Source of the DNA: Paguma larvata | Lineage: Eukaryota; Chordata; Mammalia; Carnivora; Viverridae | Direction: 5' to 3' | Assembly: GCA_030068075.1 (NCBI GenBank) | Contig: CM057841.1 | Coordinates: forward strand, 35,319,030-35,383,029 | Length of the DNA stretch: 64,000 bases | In this document: piece after piece, positions 1 through 11,049 of the stretch | Layout: each line of letters opens with the position of its first letter | How positions within the stretch are numbered: the stretch's first letter is position 1 | Made by a program: the position numbers and the translations under genes | Notes under the pieces: model-generated | The model's database searches: none | Seen by the model: only the letters and a program-made list of their open reading frames with translations | What the model was told of the DNA's origin: nothing

Positions 1-129
1 ATCATAATGGCGTCATAGATAACATCAGCAGTGGTGCAGGTGAATGTCCAACATATGAAAACCAGTAAAGAAATCTGTCCCCCAAACCCACTCCCCCTCG
101 CCCTAAACAAAAGCAAGCAACTGAAAAAG

Positions 130-310
130 GTTAGAGTTTGGCTAGGAACAGAGCATATTACAAGCAGGTGTAGGCAACTTTTGGGCATTATGGAAATATT
201 TATGTTGATTGTGATGATGATTTTATGAGTGTATGCATCAGGTTGTACTCCTTAAACATATATGTACAGTTTATTGTATCAATTATACCTCACAGTGCTA
301 TAAAAATCAG
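130..310 (+). mobile_element. Old L1 (L1M-type) 3' end fragment
   Basis: The stretch ends in a degenerate form of the L1M 3' UTR signature (a TGTACAGTTTATTGTAT-like run followed by AATTATACCTCA and a short A-rich end). Both ends are eroded and no target-site duplication is visible. Assigned by eye from the pattern only. Confidence 0.45.
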
Positions 311-855
311 TTTATTAATTGAAATTGAATCGAAATAGCTCTTTCTCTAAGGAGCTTTACAATTTAGCTACCTCAAACAACTAGTAAATTAGAACCAAGT
401 ATTAATTTTCCTAAAATACATTTAAATTAGAACTTTTTGTTTTTTAAAAGACCATTAAATTTATCAGTCTGCTTTTTCTAGGATGGTCAATTGTCTTTAG
501 ATAGAGAAGGAGCACGATGAACACATTTTATGGTCTTGTTACAATCAATTGTTCTTTTTGAAATTGGTGTCTTATCTTTTACATCTGCAATTAGCTGAAG
601 CTGGCACCTTCAAGAATAAATCCTGCACTCAGACATATTGGCACTTAACCCTGCACCACCTGCAGGTGGCAGCTAAAATCCAGATCTTTTCCTTAGAGCA
701 GAAACTTTATTGCAATTGTCAGAAACACATGCACCCTGAAGTCAGGTGCAGTCTACACCTGTTCAGAAAGAGGGCCAATCTCGAAAAGTAGAATTTGACC
801 CTCCTAAAAGAAACAAGTCCCATTTTCTGCTTCTCCAAATGTGTCTAATATTCAA
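311..855. other. Unique AT-rich DNA with an E-box cluster
   Basis: No repeat or exon is recognised. The notable content is a 14-base palindrome at 656-669 made of abutting CACCTG and CAGGTG E-boxes, with further CAGGTG (743-748) and CACCTG (756-761) sites. The 80-codon frame crossing it has no recognisable motif and is probably chance. Confidence 0.5.
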
Positions 856-859
856 CTAA

Positions 860-990
860 AAGGAGTGCCAGATCACAGTCTAGCTGGATGACCTTAGGCA
901 TGCCACTTGATCTCTTGGGCCACAGTTTTCAAGCCTAAAACATTGGTTTATTAGGTTAGATAATTTTTAGTAGTGTTTCTGTTATTGTAC
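860..990 (+). mobile_element. MIR-like SINE fragment
   Basis: Contains the MIR core order: TAGCTGGATGACCTTAGGCA, then a CTTGATCTCTTGGGCC segment resembling the usual TTAACCTCTCTGTGCC, then a cagttttc block. Highly diverged, ends uncertain. Confidence 0.45.
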
Positions 991-1568
991 TTCTTCTAGA
1001 ATGCTTGTTAGAAGCCATTTTGTGGCTCACCCTTAACCTACCAAATGCAGCTATATTTTTGTTCCAAATGTTATTTAATTAACTCTAAGGTGAAACCCAA
1101 ATGTAATTCATTAAGCAACCTGGTGTTGAGTCAAATGTAATGGACATGAAAAATGCCTTTTCATTAGTGTGCCATTGGCTTCATTGGTTCAAGAATTCCG
1201 GCTGATGGAATGAATAACAAAACTATTATATATTAGAGCAAACTAAATATGAGTTAAAATAAAAAAGCCAGGAGACTTTCTAGTTGCCTTTAACTAATTG
1301 TGATGTATTGATTTTCTATGCTAGATTAATGTCTACGAGGCTCTTCTTTGGCTAATCCAAAAGATGAATGGATTTAATGAAAGGTTTTATTTGAAAGTAT
1401 GCCTAAATATAAAGGTTGGAGAAAGGTACACATGTATATGTGGGTGTGTGCATGCACACACAGAGGCATACATGGGATATGGAGAAAAAGACACACATGA
1501 TGCAATTTTTTATATAGGGGGAATGACAGAGACTACCATCAAAGAGTCTTTTGTATATAGTCTTATTT
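991..1568. other. Unique AT-rich DNA with a TG/CA palindrome
   Basis: No repeat family or exon recognised. An 18-base perfect palindrome of alternating purines and pyrimidines lies at 1444-1461. Confidence 0.5.
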
Positions 1569-1585
1569 AAATTTTTGTCCCTTGT

Positions 1586-1784
1586 TGGGGTACCTGGGTG
1601 GCTCAGTCAGTTAAGCATCCAACTTTGGCTCAAGTCATGCTCTCATGGTTCGTGGGTTTGAGCCCCTGTGCTGACAGCTCAGAGCTTGGACCCTACTTTG
1701 GATTCTGTGTCTCCCTCTCTCTGCCCCTCATCCTGCTAGTGGTTTGTCTCTCAAAAACGAGTAAATATTAAAAAAATAAAAAAT
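1586..1784 (+). mobile_element. CAN-SINE (feliform type), full-length but diverged
   Basis: Reads tRNA-like head (TACCTGGGTGGCTCAGTCAG), A/B box region, felid-type GCTGACAGCTCAGAGC block, CT-rich body and A-rich tail. Flanked by a 17-base target-site duplication with one mismatch (1569-1585 and 1785-1801), which fixes both ends. Confidence 0.95.
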
Positions 1785-1801
1785 AAATTTTTGTCCTTTG
1801 T

Positions 1802-2265
1802 CTACAGGTCTTGAACAATTTGATTTCTCAAAAAATAACAATACTAAGTTTAATAATAACTGTGTATTTTAGATAACATGGGTGTAGCTTTCCTATTTTT
1901 CTATTAGTCAGAATTAGGAAAAAACTCAACAGTTTAGGTATGAATAAATATATAGCTACACCAAAACTAAAATTAGCAAAAGGATGAAAGGAGGGAAGGA
2001 ATCGAGTATTGTCAAAGTATGTTCTGTGAACCAGGCACATCACTGGTGATTTATATCAATAATAACTAATTTCTGGAAGTTTAGAGGACAGTGTTGCCTT
2101 TATATTGACATCCTAAAATTCAGTGACCATGGGCTTAAATGAGAGGAAGTTCAGCATTCCATGGAATATGGTTGTCTTCTGATGGTGACTGTTGCAGTAG
2201 TTTCCAACACTCTTCTTTCTCTCTTTCTGCCGTACTCTCAGAAGGATGGGCTCTCCTCTTTAATT
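1802..2265. other. Unique DNA
   Basis: AT-rich with no recognised repeat. A 71-codon antisense frame lies at 1828-2043 but shows no family signature. Confidence 0.4.
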
Positions 2266-2269
2266 TCCT

Positions 2270-2600
2270 AGAGCAGAGGCCAAACACCAATCCGTGGTTC
2301 AAACCTGGCATGCTGCCTGCTTTTGTGTGGACTGTGAGCTAAGAATGGATTTTACATTTGTATGTGGTTGAAAAAAAACCAAAAGAATAATATCTCATGT
2401 CATGTGAAAGTTATATTAAATTAGAATTTTGACATACATAAATAAAGTTTTATTGGAAACAGCCACGCTTGTTTATATATTTATGGCTACCCATGTGCTA
2501 TAATATCACAGTTAAGTGGTTGTGACAGAGACAGCGTGACCCACAAAACCTAAAATATCTATTCTCTGGCCCTTTACAGAAAACGTTATGGACCTTTGTC
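2270..2600 (-). mobile_element. Ancient hAT/MER-class DNA transposon fragment
   Basis: The right half carries a well-known mammalian repeat signature: AAGTTTTATTGGAA, ACAGCCACGC, TGTGACAGAGAC, then CCTAAAATAT and TGGCCCTTTACAGAAAA. The left half has CCAAACACCAAT and a CTGCCTGCTTTTGTG stretch in the expected order, with an insertion between. Non-autonomous; exact family not assigned. Confidence 0.55.
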
Positions 2601-3175
2601 TTAGATCATAGCAGAGATTTTACTGAGGGTCGATAGTAAGAAAGAGAAGTACGACCTGCAGAAGTTGACAGCAATGGTGCACAGCCTTAGATCATCACAT
2701 TGGCTCCTTGTTTTTTTCTGCAGCTGGGTCAATGTGGCCAAACACCAGATAAACCACCTGGGTCCTTAAGCCTCAACGAAAGAGAAATAGTTTCCCCTCT
2801 ATTATGGGGCTCTCCTGAGACTTTTTTATTGCCCCAAAAGGATCTCTTTCCAAGATGGCTGACAGTCAAAATATCATTTTACTTTAGGAAAACTCTACTC
2901 TCCCCTATGGGGGCGTGATCTGGGCCTGGGATCCTTCCAAGGCAATTATACGATAAACTCCTATCAGTATAGTCCCCAAAGTCTGGCTTATTCAACCTTG
3001 TGATCTAGAGTAGGCTGAGTGCAATTTGGCACCACATTTTTTTCAGTCTCTTTAAATAAGACATCAACAATCTTTGGATATAGTCATCTTCAGTGTTGAA
3101 TTTAATCTGTATGTTCATCCGAAAAATGGGTATGGTATCATTCAGTCCTCTGAGTTTCTCAGGAAAACACTCTTA
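2601..3175. other. Unique DNA
   Basis: Slightly more GC-rich than its surroundings around 2690-2950. No exon-like open frame with plausible splice signals was recognised; the 72-codon frame at 2700-2918 is unassigned. Confidence 0.4.
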
Positions 3176-3255
3176 TATTCAATAACTTGTCCAATGTCAC
3201 GTGGGGGCACAGATGACAGAGCTGGGATGTGAACCTAATTCTTTCAACTTCAAAT
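3176..3255 (-). mobile_element. MIR fragment
   Basis: AATAACTTGTCCAATGTCAC, followed by CAGAGCTGGGATGTGAACC, is the antisense MIR core with the usual spacing. Confidence 0.6.
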
Positions 3256-3268
3256 TTTCTCTTTTCTT

Positions 3269-3279
3269 TTTTTAATGTT

Positions 3280-3330
<51 letters not shown>

Positions 3331-3520
3331 TTTTTGAGAGAGAGAGAAAGATGGAGCACAAGCAGGGGAGGGGCAGAGAGAGGGAGACACAGAATCTGAA
3401 GCAGACTCCAGGCTCTCTGCTGTCAGCACAGAGCCCGGTGTGGGGCTCGAACTCATGAACCGTGAGATCGTGACCTGAGCCGAAGTCGGATGCTTAACCG
3501 ACTGAGCCACCCAGGTGCCC
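3269..3520 (-). mobile_element. CAN-SINE with expanded (TTTA)n tail
   Basis: Antisense copy ending in the tRNA-like head (GACTGAGCCACCCAGGTGCC). The tail has expanded into about 13 TTTA units at roughly 3279-3333. An 11-base duplication (3258-3268 and 3521-3531) flanks it. The 60-codon antisense frame inside it is a SINE artefact. Confidence 0.95.
3279..3333. repeat. (TTTA)n microsatellite
   Basis: Near-perfect tetranucleotide tract grown from the SINE tail; likely length-polymorphic. Confidence 0.95.
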
Positions 3521-3640
3521 TCTCTTTTCTTAATCTACCTTAAAAGACCCCTCTTCCTGCAAAAGTTGAGTAAACTTGGGAGTTTCTATATGACTAAATG
3601 TATAATTTCTACCAGACTTTTGAAAAATTTGCTGAGTTCT

Positions 3641-3885
3641 TTTTTTTTTTAATCAAATTCTCTCCCAGTTTCTTTTCTTTTCTTTTTTTTTTAACATTTA
3701 TTTATTTTTGAGACAGAGCATGGGTGGGGGAGGGGCAGAGAGAGAGGGAGACACAGAATCTGAAGCAGGCTGCAGGGTCTGAGCTGACAGCACAGAGCCT
3801 GATGCGGGGCTCGAACTCACAGAGTGTGAGATCATGACTGGAGCTGATGTCAGATGCTAAACCAACTGAGCCACCCAGGCACCCC
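3641..3885 (-). mobile_element. CAN-SINE with an unusual two-part tail
   Basis: Head at the right end (ACTGAGCCACCCAGGCACCCC), body to about 3685. Beyond the first A-rich tail there are about 25 non-SINE bases and then a second homopolymer, before a short 8-base duplication (3633-3640 and 3886-3893). This suggests a 3' extension carried by the transcript, although 8 bases is a weak duplication. Confidence 0.85.
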
Positions 3886-3934
3886 TGAGTTCTAAGATTT
3901 CCATATTAGACCCAAGATTTGGGAACCTTAGAGG

Positions 3935-4105
3935 GTGCTAGTTCACATTGTGGAATCAGAGAGACCTGGGTTTGAATAACTATTTTACCACTTAATAAAG
4001 AATGTCTTTTAAGAACATATCTTGACATTTCTGACGAATGATAATGGTACTCATAGGAAAGTTGTAATAATAAATAAGGTAGGTGACAAATGTAAAACAT
4101 ACAAC
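3935..4105 (+). mobile_element. MIR fragment
   Basis: Sense MIR order: TGTGGAATCAGAGAGACCTG, GGTTTGAATA, TTTTACCACTTA, then ATAATGGTACTCATAGGA and a TTGTAATAATAAATAAGGTA end. Confidence 0.7.
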
Positions 4106-4109
4106 TTAA

Positions 4110-5690
4110 AAAGTGCTGTATAACTAGTAACTAGTATTTTATCACAATTGGATAAAAATGGAATTCCCATATCATAATAGCTTAGTTTTTCCAGTGTGGA
4201 AAGCCCATTTCTCAAATATTATTTCAGGTTTAATTTTTTTTAAGGCTCAGGTCTGCACTGTTGAACTCCCCTTGAATTTTGCTGCCTATTTCTCAAAGCT
4301 TTCAAATGCATTTGACGGTTGCATTGGGAAAGGCACACTTGGGGGATATCATTGTGACAACCACTGGCGCTCTTTGACAAGGTATTGAGAGTTGATGATG
4401 TTCAGGGAAAAGGTGGCTTCAAAATGCTCTTCATGATCCATTAGGCACGGATCATTAGCATGGCTCAGAAGTACAATGGAACATTTGTAGGAGTCTGTAC
4501 TATCAGCAGCCCACAATGAGCCCATTCTTGACACTAAAGACTTTTAACATCTGAGTTCTAAGAATCGCAGTGATGGTTGACACTTTTCATTTCAAAGAAC
4601 AGACTGAACATGCTGCTGTCTATGAAGACATTAGGAGATGTACTATTAGAGTTTTTAAATGTTTCCATGTGGGGCAGTTATGTTAAAAAAAAAATCACCG
4701 TGTGCCTTAATGTGCTGTATAAGAATAATAAGAAGCACTTTGTTCATTTCATAATGAATACAGTTTTACAAAGCTCTGCCCAGATATCTACATGTATATC
4801 CAAGTATATAAGTATCTATCAGTAATATCTTTTTATACCACACTGCATTGTACCAACAACACAGGTTGAAATCATGTCAATGGATCCTTGTCCTATTTTT
4901 CAACCATTTCTCTCTAAAGCTCATTTTCATATAATTCTCTGGTTGTTGAAAAATTTCCTATGATGAACTCTAGATGGGGTTATCATTCTGTCTCAGAATA
5001 TATGTGAAGGGAAAAATGTAAGAGAATTTAACTCCCTTTTCTTTCTCAAACTTTCCGATGTAGACTCAAACAAGGTCACGAATGCTGAACAATGTATGTG
5101 AATGTTCATACAGTTAATTTGACAGGAAGTGCTGAGGATGAGGCGGAAAACTCACTGAGTATGTTTAAGTAGCAGTTTCAGCCAGTTAGCCAGATTGCTG
5201 GTTGCTGTTTTTAAAATGGAGTTAGCTACAAAAGCACACTCTTTGTATCTTGTCTTGTCAAATAGTCAAGAAGAAAGTCAATAAATTTGAAGACTTCCTT
5301 TATCTGAATCTCTGTCTCCATTTAGTGGAGACCCATCTCTTCAATAATAGTTTGTTGGAGTTTTTTGAGCAATGCTGCTGTACCTTCTTTCAAATCTGAG
5401 TCCTTCTTTGGTTCCTAACAGTTCCGAATGCTTTAGGTTCTGACCTGGGTTAAGTAATGCTTCCTCTTCTTTTGTATTTGGACTATGAAGTGAAACATTT
5501 CTGAGTGTAGAATACTTTAGTTCCACAAATAAGTGCTTATGACCCCAGTCTTTTTATTTCAGATTCACATTGATGGCGATACGGGGGGATGGGGCTAGGT
5601 ATGAGGATAAATGTGACATAAAGCATTTCAAATTCAAAAGGGCCCAAAGTAGATTGCCTCTTTACCCCTGTGACCTGCTCTAATAAGTCA
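4110..5690. other. Unique DNA, candidate conserved non-coding region
   Basis: About 1.6 kb with no recognised transposon. The part from 4250 to 4560 has balanced base composition and a 14-base perfect palindrome at 4302-4315 (TCAAATGCATTTGA). No exon is evident; the frames of 60-82 codons here have no known motif. Confidence 0.4.
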
Positions 5691-5699
5691 TCTGACATT

Positions 5700-6385
5700 T
5701 CTTTCTTTCACTCTTTACCTCTATCCAATGACAAATGCGGTCATTTCTAGTTCCAAAATATTTCTCTTCCTCACTATCACCATACTAGTTAAAGACTCAT
5801 TTCATGCCTCCTCTACTTCAATGGCCTGTTCTTCTCAATTGTACTATTTCTCCCTCCTGTGTCATTTTCTGCACAGCAGCTGGATAAAGCATTTTAATAG
5901 GCAGTTTTGATCATGTCACCACACTCCTGAAAGGCCTCCAAGGGCTTCTTCGTACCATGAAAACAAAATCCCGGGTCCTGAACGTGACTCAGAAGACCCC
6001 CACATGGTGTGGGCCTCCGTCTATTTCTACAGAGTTGTTTCCTGCCTTGTCACCTTGCTCACACATGTTCTACCCACAGTGGCTTTCTGCAGTCCATTGA
6101 ACCTGCCAGGTCTCCCTACTCTGCCTTCAGTCCTTTTAGAGACTCCAGGCCTTCTCTGCCTTCTCTACACCCAGCTACACTCCTAGGTAGAGGTTCCCCT
6201 GCATTACTCTCTCATGACCCATATTTTTCTGCACTGCATCTCTTCTCCATTGTTGTGCATTCGTGAGAGTATTATTGAATGTCTTTTTTCCTACCAGCTT
6301 GGGCTCCTGGAGGAAAGCTCCACTCTGTTTTGTTCTCTACCATTTCCCCAGTGCTTGATAAGAGTTTGGCAAATCTAAGGCCAAA
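5700..6385 (+). mobile_element. L2 LINE, 3' half
   Basis: Pyrimidine-rich sense L2: TTTTGATCATGTCACCACAC, CTGAAAGGCCTCCAAGGGCT, AAAACAAAATCCCGGGTCCT in the family order, then a CCTGCCTTGTCACC segment and the 3' motif CCCCAGTGCTTGATAAGAG. Open frames of 60-85 codons inside are remnants or chance, not genes. Confidence 0.8.
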
Positions 6386-6712
6386 TTAATAATTTTCAGA
6401 CACTTAAACACAAAGTAGATTAATTTTTCATTTGATCAGTTCAAGGAAATCATACTAAATTATGCAATCAGAAGAGCTCACTGTTTTTGGCCCCTAATAA
6501 ACCTTTTACAAAAATCAGATGCTACTGCCATCATCACCATCACCATGACCTCAGTGTATTTCCAGGATCAAATGGCCAAGATGAGATATGAGGCAGGGTT
6601 GTCAGGTAAAAGAAGGCACATGCAGTTAAATTTGAATTTCAAATAAACAGGTAATTTTTTAGTGTAAATATGTCCCATGCATTATTTTGGACATAGGTAT
6701 ACTAAAACATCT
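6386..6712. other. Unique DNA
   Basis: AT-rich; holds a short CATCACCAT run near 6530-6546. Nothing else recognised. Confidence 0.4.
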
Positions 6713-6726
6713 GAAATTCAGTTTTT

Positions 6727-6937
6727 AAAATAAAGTTTATTTATTTATTTTGGGAGAGACAGAGACAGTGTGAGTGGGGGAAAGGCAGAGAGGGAGGGAG
6801 ACAGAAAATCCCCAGCAGGCTCTGCATTGTCACTGGGGAGCCTGATGCGGGGCTCGAACCCATGAAACTGTGAGATGGTGACCTGAGCTGAAACCAAGAG
6901 TTGGACACTTAATCAGCTGAGCCATCCAGGTGCCCCC
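6727..6937 (-). mobile_element. CAN-SINE, first of two insertions at one site
   Basis: Antisense, full-length, diverged head (GCTGAGCCATCCAGGTGCCC). Its flanking duplication (6713-6726 and 6938-6951) has two mismatches, so it is older than the L1 next to it. Confidence 0.93.
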
Positions 6938-6951
6938 GAAATACATTTTTT

Positions 6952-7289
6952 AAAAAAAATTTATTGTCAGATTGGTTTCCGTATAACACCCAGTGCTCAT
7001 CCCAACAAGTGCCCTCCTCTGTGCCCATCACCCACTCTCCCCCCTCCCACACCCCCCTCTCCCCTCAGTTTATTCTTAATCTTTGAGAATCTTTTATGTT
7101 ATGTCTTCCTTCCTCTCTGTGGCTTTTTTTTTTCTTCCCCTCTTCCCCTCCCCCCTGGTTTTCTGTTAGGTCTCCCAAAGCCTACCTCTGCGTGGGAACA
7201 TATGGCATCTGTCTTTCTCTGCCTGAAAGACTTATTTCACTCAGCATAATACCCTCCAGTTCCATCCATGTTGCCACACATGGCCAGAT
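6952..7289 (-). mobile_element. 5'-truncated L1 3' end, carnivore type
   Basis: Antisense: poly-T, 3' UTR (TTGTCAGATTGGTTTCCGTA), pyrimidine tract, then the last few dozen codons of ORF2. The 13-base duplication GAAATACATTTTT is identical at 6938-6950 and 7290-7302. It therefore duplicated a second time the site already duplicated by the adjacent SINE. Confidence 0.93.
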
Positions 7290-7302
7290 GAAATACATTT
7301 TT

Positions 7303-7872
7303 AAACGAGTGTTCTGCATTCTTATTTGCTAAATCTGGCAGTCCTACTCCAAGGTAATAGTCCAATTCAGTGAAGTTTATAGACATACCAAAAGGAAAGA
7401 CACAGAAGGTAATGAAATCTTGAAAGTCTTTGTGATGGGAATATTAACCAAGTTTTTAATTCATTGCTATTGTGTGAGAGGGTTAGGACAATGGCTTAAG
7501 TGGAGCCAGCAATGCTTTGTTGATTGCTCTAGGGACAATTGAAGGGCCTTGGAAATGGACACAAGTACCTTATTTTTATTATTATACAAATCCTGTAATT
7601 GAGAGTGTGCTCTAAGTGACAGAAGCAGCCATAGAAGTGCCTATCTTATCACTGGGCTTACTGGAAGCAAGACTCATTCCAAATAACTAAAAACATGTGA
7701 CTACATACAACTATATACATAGTTGTGCCATTTAACAAATTTAGGTATTCATGTCCTTTTTTTTAACCCTGTGAACTTATCATTGAAGGATACATTAATA
7801 ATTTTCCATAAAATTAACTAAATGGTAAAAATCACATATCCTCATTATTTATCTTTGCAAAGTCATTCTTAT
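7303..7872. other. Unique AT-rich DNA
   Basis: No repeat or exon recognised. Confidence 0.4.
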
Positions 7873-7885
7873 CACTGATTTTTTA

Positions 7886-8087
7886 TTTTTATGTTTATTG
7901 TTTATTTATTTTTGCAAGAGAAAGATCACAACCCAGGGAGGGGCAGGAAGAGAGGGAGAGAAAGTATCTTAAGCACGCTCCATGCCCAGTGGTAAGCCCA
8001 AAGTGGGCTCAGTCTCAAGACTGTGAGACCATGACCTGAGCTGAAATCAAGAGTCGGACGCTTAACTGAGCCATACAGGTGCTCCAA
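7886..8087 (-). mobile_element. CAN-SINE, old diverged copy
   Basis: Antisense; the head is shortened (CTTAACTGAGCCATACAGGT), with several bases lost before GAGCC. A 13-base duplication with one mismatch lies at 7873-7885 and 8088-8100. Confidence 0.9.
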
Positions 8088-8399
8088 CACTGAATTTTTA
8101 AAGGTTATATATTTATTTTAAGACCTTTGCCCCAAAATATATTTGGGTATTCCCCTAGGACCTTACAATGTTTATTTAGGATATAATGTTTTCATAAAAT
8201 TTGCCATTGATTGCAATACAAATGATACACTCACTTAAAATTTTAATTAGAACATCTAACATTTACCTTAAAGATTAAGTATAGTTAGACAGTGTGATAG
8301 CAGTGTTTATAGAAAGAGGGGGTCTGGCTATAAGTATAAACCCTTCAAAACCATACTTGGTGTAGGCAAGAGGCAGCTGTGTATAAATGAAATAATTGG

Positions 8400-8545
8400 T
8401 ATGCTCACAGAAGTTTAGAGTTAGAAAGAACAGACTGTTACATCCTAGGACTTCATTTTACAGATTGGAAATACCTGCTCGGAAAGGTTAAGTGGCATAT
8501 ATTAATTGTGGAATATTTTGCATCAGTCTAAATCCAAGACTAGTT
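8400..8545 (-). mobile_element. MIR fragment
   Basis: CATTTTACAGATTGGAAATA followed by GGAAAGGTTAAGTGGCA matches the antisense MIR core. Ends uncertain. The surrounding 8101-8790 is otherwise unique DNA. Confidence 0.55.
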
Positions 8546-8791
8546 GTTGTTGGTGTGTCCCAGAGTCCTTTTTATGCCATTCATTCTGTGTTTGTGTGTG
8601 TTCTTATTAAACATAAAGTCATGTGACAATAGGTTTCATAATACCACTTAGGAAGATCCATGATGATTACTTTTACAGGAAAGAAACTCAAGCAAAATAA
8701 AAATCACTCTGAGGTGCTGGATTCATCTCATGATGAAGGTGTCATCATCCTTGTCTTATAGATGAAGAAGCTGTGGATCAGAGACGTTAAC

Positions 8792-8898
8792 TTTTAATTT
8801 TTAAAATTGATTATTTATTTTTTAAAGCAGGCTCCACACCCAGTGTGGGGCTTGAACTCAGGACGCTGCTCTACCGACTAAGCTAACCAGGCATCCCC
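8792..8898 (-). mobile_element. Short, older CAN-SINE
   Basis: Only tail, GCAGGCTCCACACCCAGTGT and tRNA-like head (ACCGACTAAGCTAACCAGGC) are present. The CT-rich body is missing, as in older carnivore SINE forms, and part of the B-box side is deleted. Confidence 0.8.
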
Positions 8899-9159
8899 CA
8901 GAGCAGCTAACTTAATTGTTGAAGGCACAAAGCTTGGAGTAGCAGGGTTTGGATCGAAAACCAGGCTATGTAAATGATTAAATCTATCTCTTTTTATCTT
9001 CAAATTTCCAACAATTCTTTATTCTTTTAGATTATGACCTTCCTTTTTAATTGAAACAACCTGAAACAATCTTTAGAAAATTGTCCCAGCATCCCCATGA
9101 CAAATCTGCCAAATGCGGGCACCTTCTGCTGCTGATCTCCCTATCATAGAGGAGGAAAT

Positions 9160-9720
9160 GTCGAGCTCTTACCTCATTTCCCCTCCTCACGCACCTTGTT
9201 AAACTCCATCTCGTAGCTGTAATCTGCTTAAGAACATCAAGCTTGCATCCACCCCTTTCTCTTCTGTATCATCAATTTCCCTCTTTTTGCTAGATTTTTC
9301 TCATCAGCATAAGCACATGGCTGTAGATACTGTCAGTTTTGTGCCTTTTTCTTTGTAGTTTGCTATTGTCTATTAATCTTCACTGTACATACTCTCCTCA
9401 GTCCACTCTTGCCCCTGGAACCATTTTTGTCACGGTTGCTGGTGCCTTTGGCTTGCTGATTGCGGACGCTTCTCAAAACTCATTTAATTTGGCGTTTCAG
9501 TAGGTTTGATATAGTTAATTATGTCTACCCTGTAGAAATATTTTCCCTCCCACACAATTTGAAGACATCCATACTCCTGTTTTTCCTTCTACATTATAAA
9601 TTGCTTCTTTTAATGCCCCCTTCAGCTTGTCCTCCTCTTTTCTACTTTCGTGTTGAATCAGATTAGGGCTCACACCTCATACATCCTTTAATTCCCAGTT
9701 GTATTCTGAGGGCTCCTAGT
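9160..9720 (+). mobile_element. L2 LINE fragment, reverse-transcriptase region
   Basis: Pyrimidine-rich sense stretch. The part around 9448-9500 (GCCTTTGGCTTGCTGATTGC onward) aligns by eye with the L2 segment encoding the AFDTVDH motif. Badly eroded, so this call rests on order and composition more than identity. The 68-codon frame at 9460-9666 lies within it. Confidence 0.45.
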
Positions 9721-9900
9721 TGTACATACCCTTGGCCTTCCTGACTTCTAGGGTGTGTGTATCAATGTGATATCATGTCTCCCCTTGCACAGAAAAGACA
9801 CAGCAAGCCCGAACAAGAGTGCCCGAAGGATTCGCACCTTTACTTCTGATCGTCCTGTGATACTGTCATGACTCCTTTTCTCTGTGGTTAGAAAGATGTC

Positions 9901-10134
9901 CCTTTTTATATTATTTGTTTATTTTTAAAATGTTTATTTATTTTGAGAGAGAGAGAGAGAAAGTGCGAGCAGGACAGGGGCAGAGAGAGAGAGAGGGAGA
10001 GAAAGAATCTCAAGCAGGCTCCACATTGTCAATGCAGAGCCTGATGTGGGGCCTGAATCCACGACTTGTGAGGTCATGACCTGAGCCGAAATCAAGAGTG
10101 GGATGCTCAACTGACTGAACCACGCAGGGGCCCC
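9901..10134 (-). mobile_element. CAN-SINE
   Basis: Antisense with GA-rich body and head ACTGACTGAACCACGCAGGG. An 8-base duplication AAGATGTC lies at 9893-9900 and 10135-10142. Confidence 0.92.
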
Positions 10135-10142
10135 AAGATGTC

Positions 10143-11045
10143 TAGGACTCAAAGCCCACTGACTCTTTTGGTCGATAAGCAGAGTGTATTTTACATATAA
10201 ATGTCTCTCACCAAAGAACCCCTTATGGGTTACATTGGAATGCCACTACTTGTGCCAAGACTTCAAACAATTTTGTGAAGGTTTGAATTAAGAGTAGGAA
10301 ATGAAAGCTGCTCATTGCAAATTGGCTTCTCTGCCTTCCCAGGAGTCAATTTCTACTTTCAAACAGTTAGGAAAATCACGACTACTACTTTTTCAGTTAT
10401 TAAATGTGTGAGTGACACTAGGATTTCAGGTTGTGTTTTACTGAGGTTTGTGATTTAAAGCCTCAGATACAATATGATATGCATGGTTGTTTAAGGTGGG
10501 TAAAATACCGGAAGAATTATTTATCCCCTGGGAAGAGTAGATCAAATCAATTAGTATATATCAAAACACAATATGGCCAGGTTTTTGTGGATTGTCTGCA
10601 GGATTATAGAGGTGCCTCATCTCCTTTTATTATGTGGTAAATTTTTACAGGTTGTTTGGATTTGTCCTTTTCAAACATCAGTGGCGATATATATCAGTGG
10701 TTAATATATTAGTAGTTTACAGGGGTGCTAAAATTCAAATGTCAAACAGGGCACATGGTCCTGGAGTGTCTATTTTAACAGACAGTTATGAAGGAGGTAT
10801 TTTTTTATATTAACACAGGCATGATCATATTATTAAGCATACCTTTTACTGATACACAGTATTTCGGGGACATTTCACATTTGCGATCAACTATTGAAGA
10901 CTTTCTCAAGAGCTCCCACTCTCAGGGTTATGTTTATAATTTTCTGGAGGTAGACCTGCATTGGTGAAGGATTTGAACAGCACATACGCTTCTAGGGGCC
11001 ACATACATAATATCATGTTTCTTAACAGTAGACCTGAAGCTCCCC
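10143..11045. other. Unique DNA
   Basis: About 900 bases without a recognised transposon. A 69-codon frame (10431-10640) shows no known motif. Confidence 0.4.
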
Positions 11046-11049
11046 CAAA

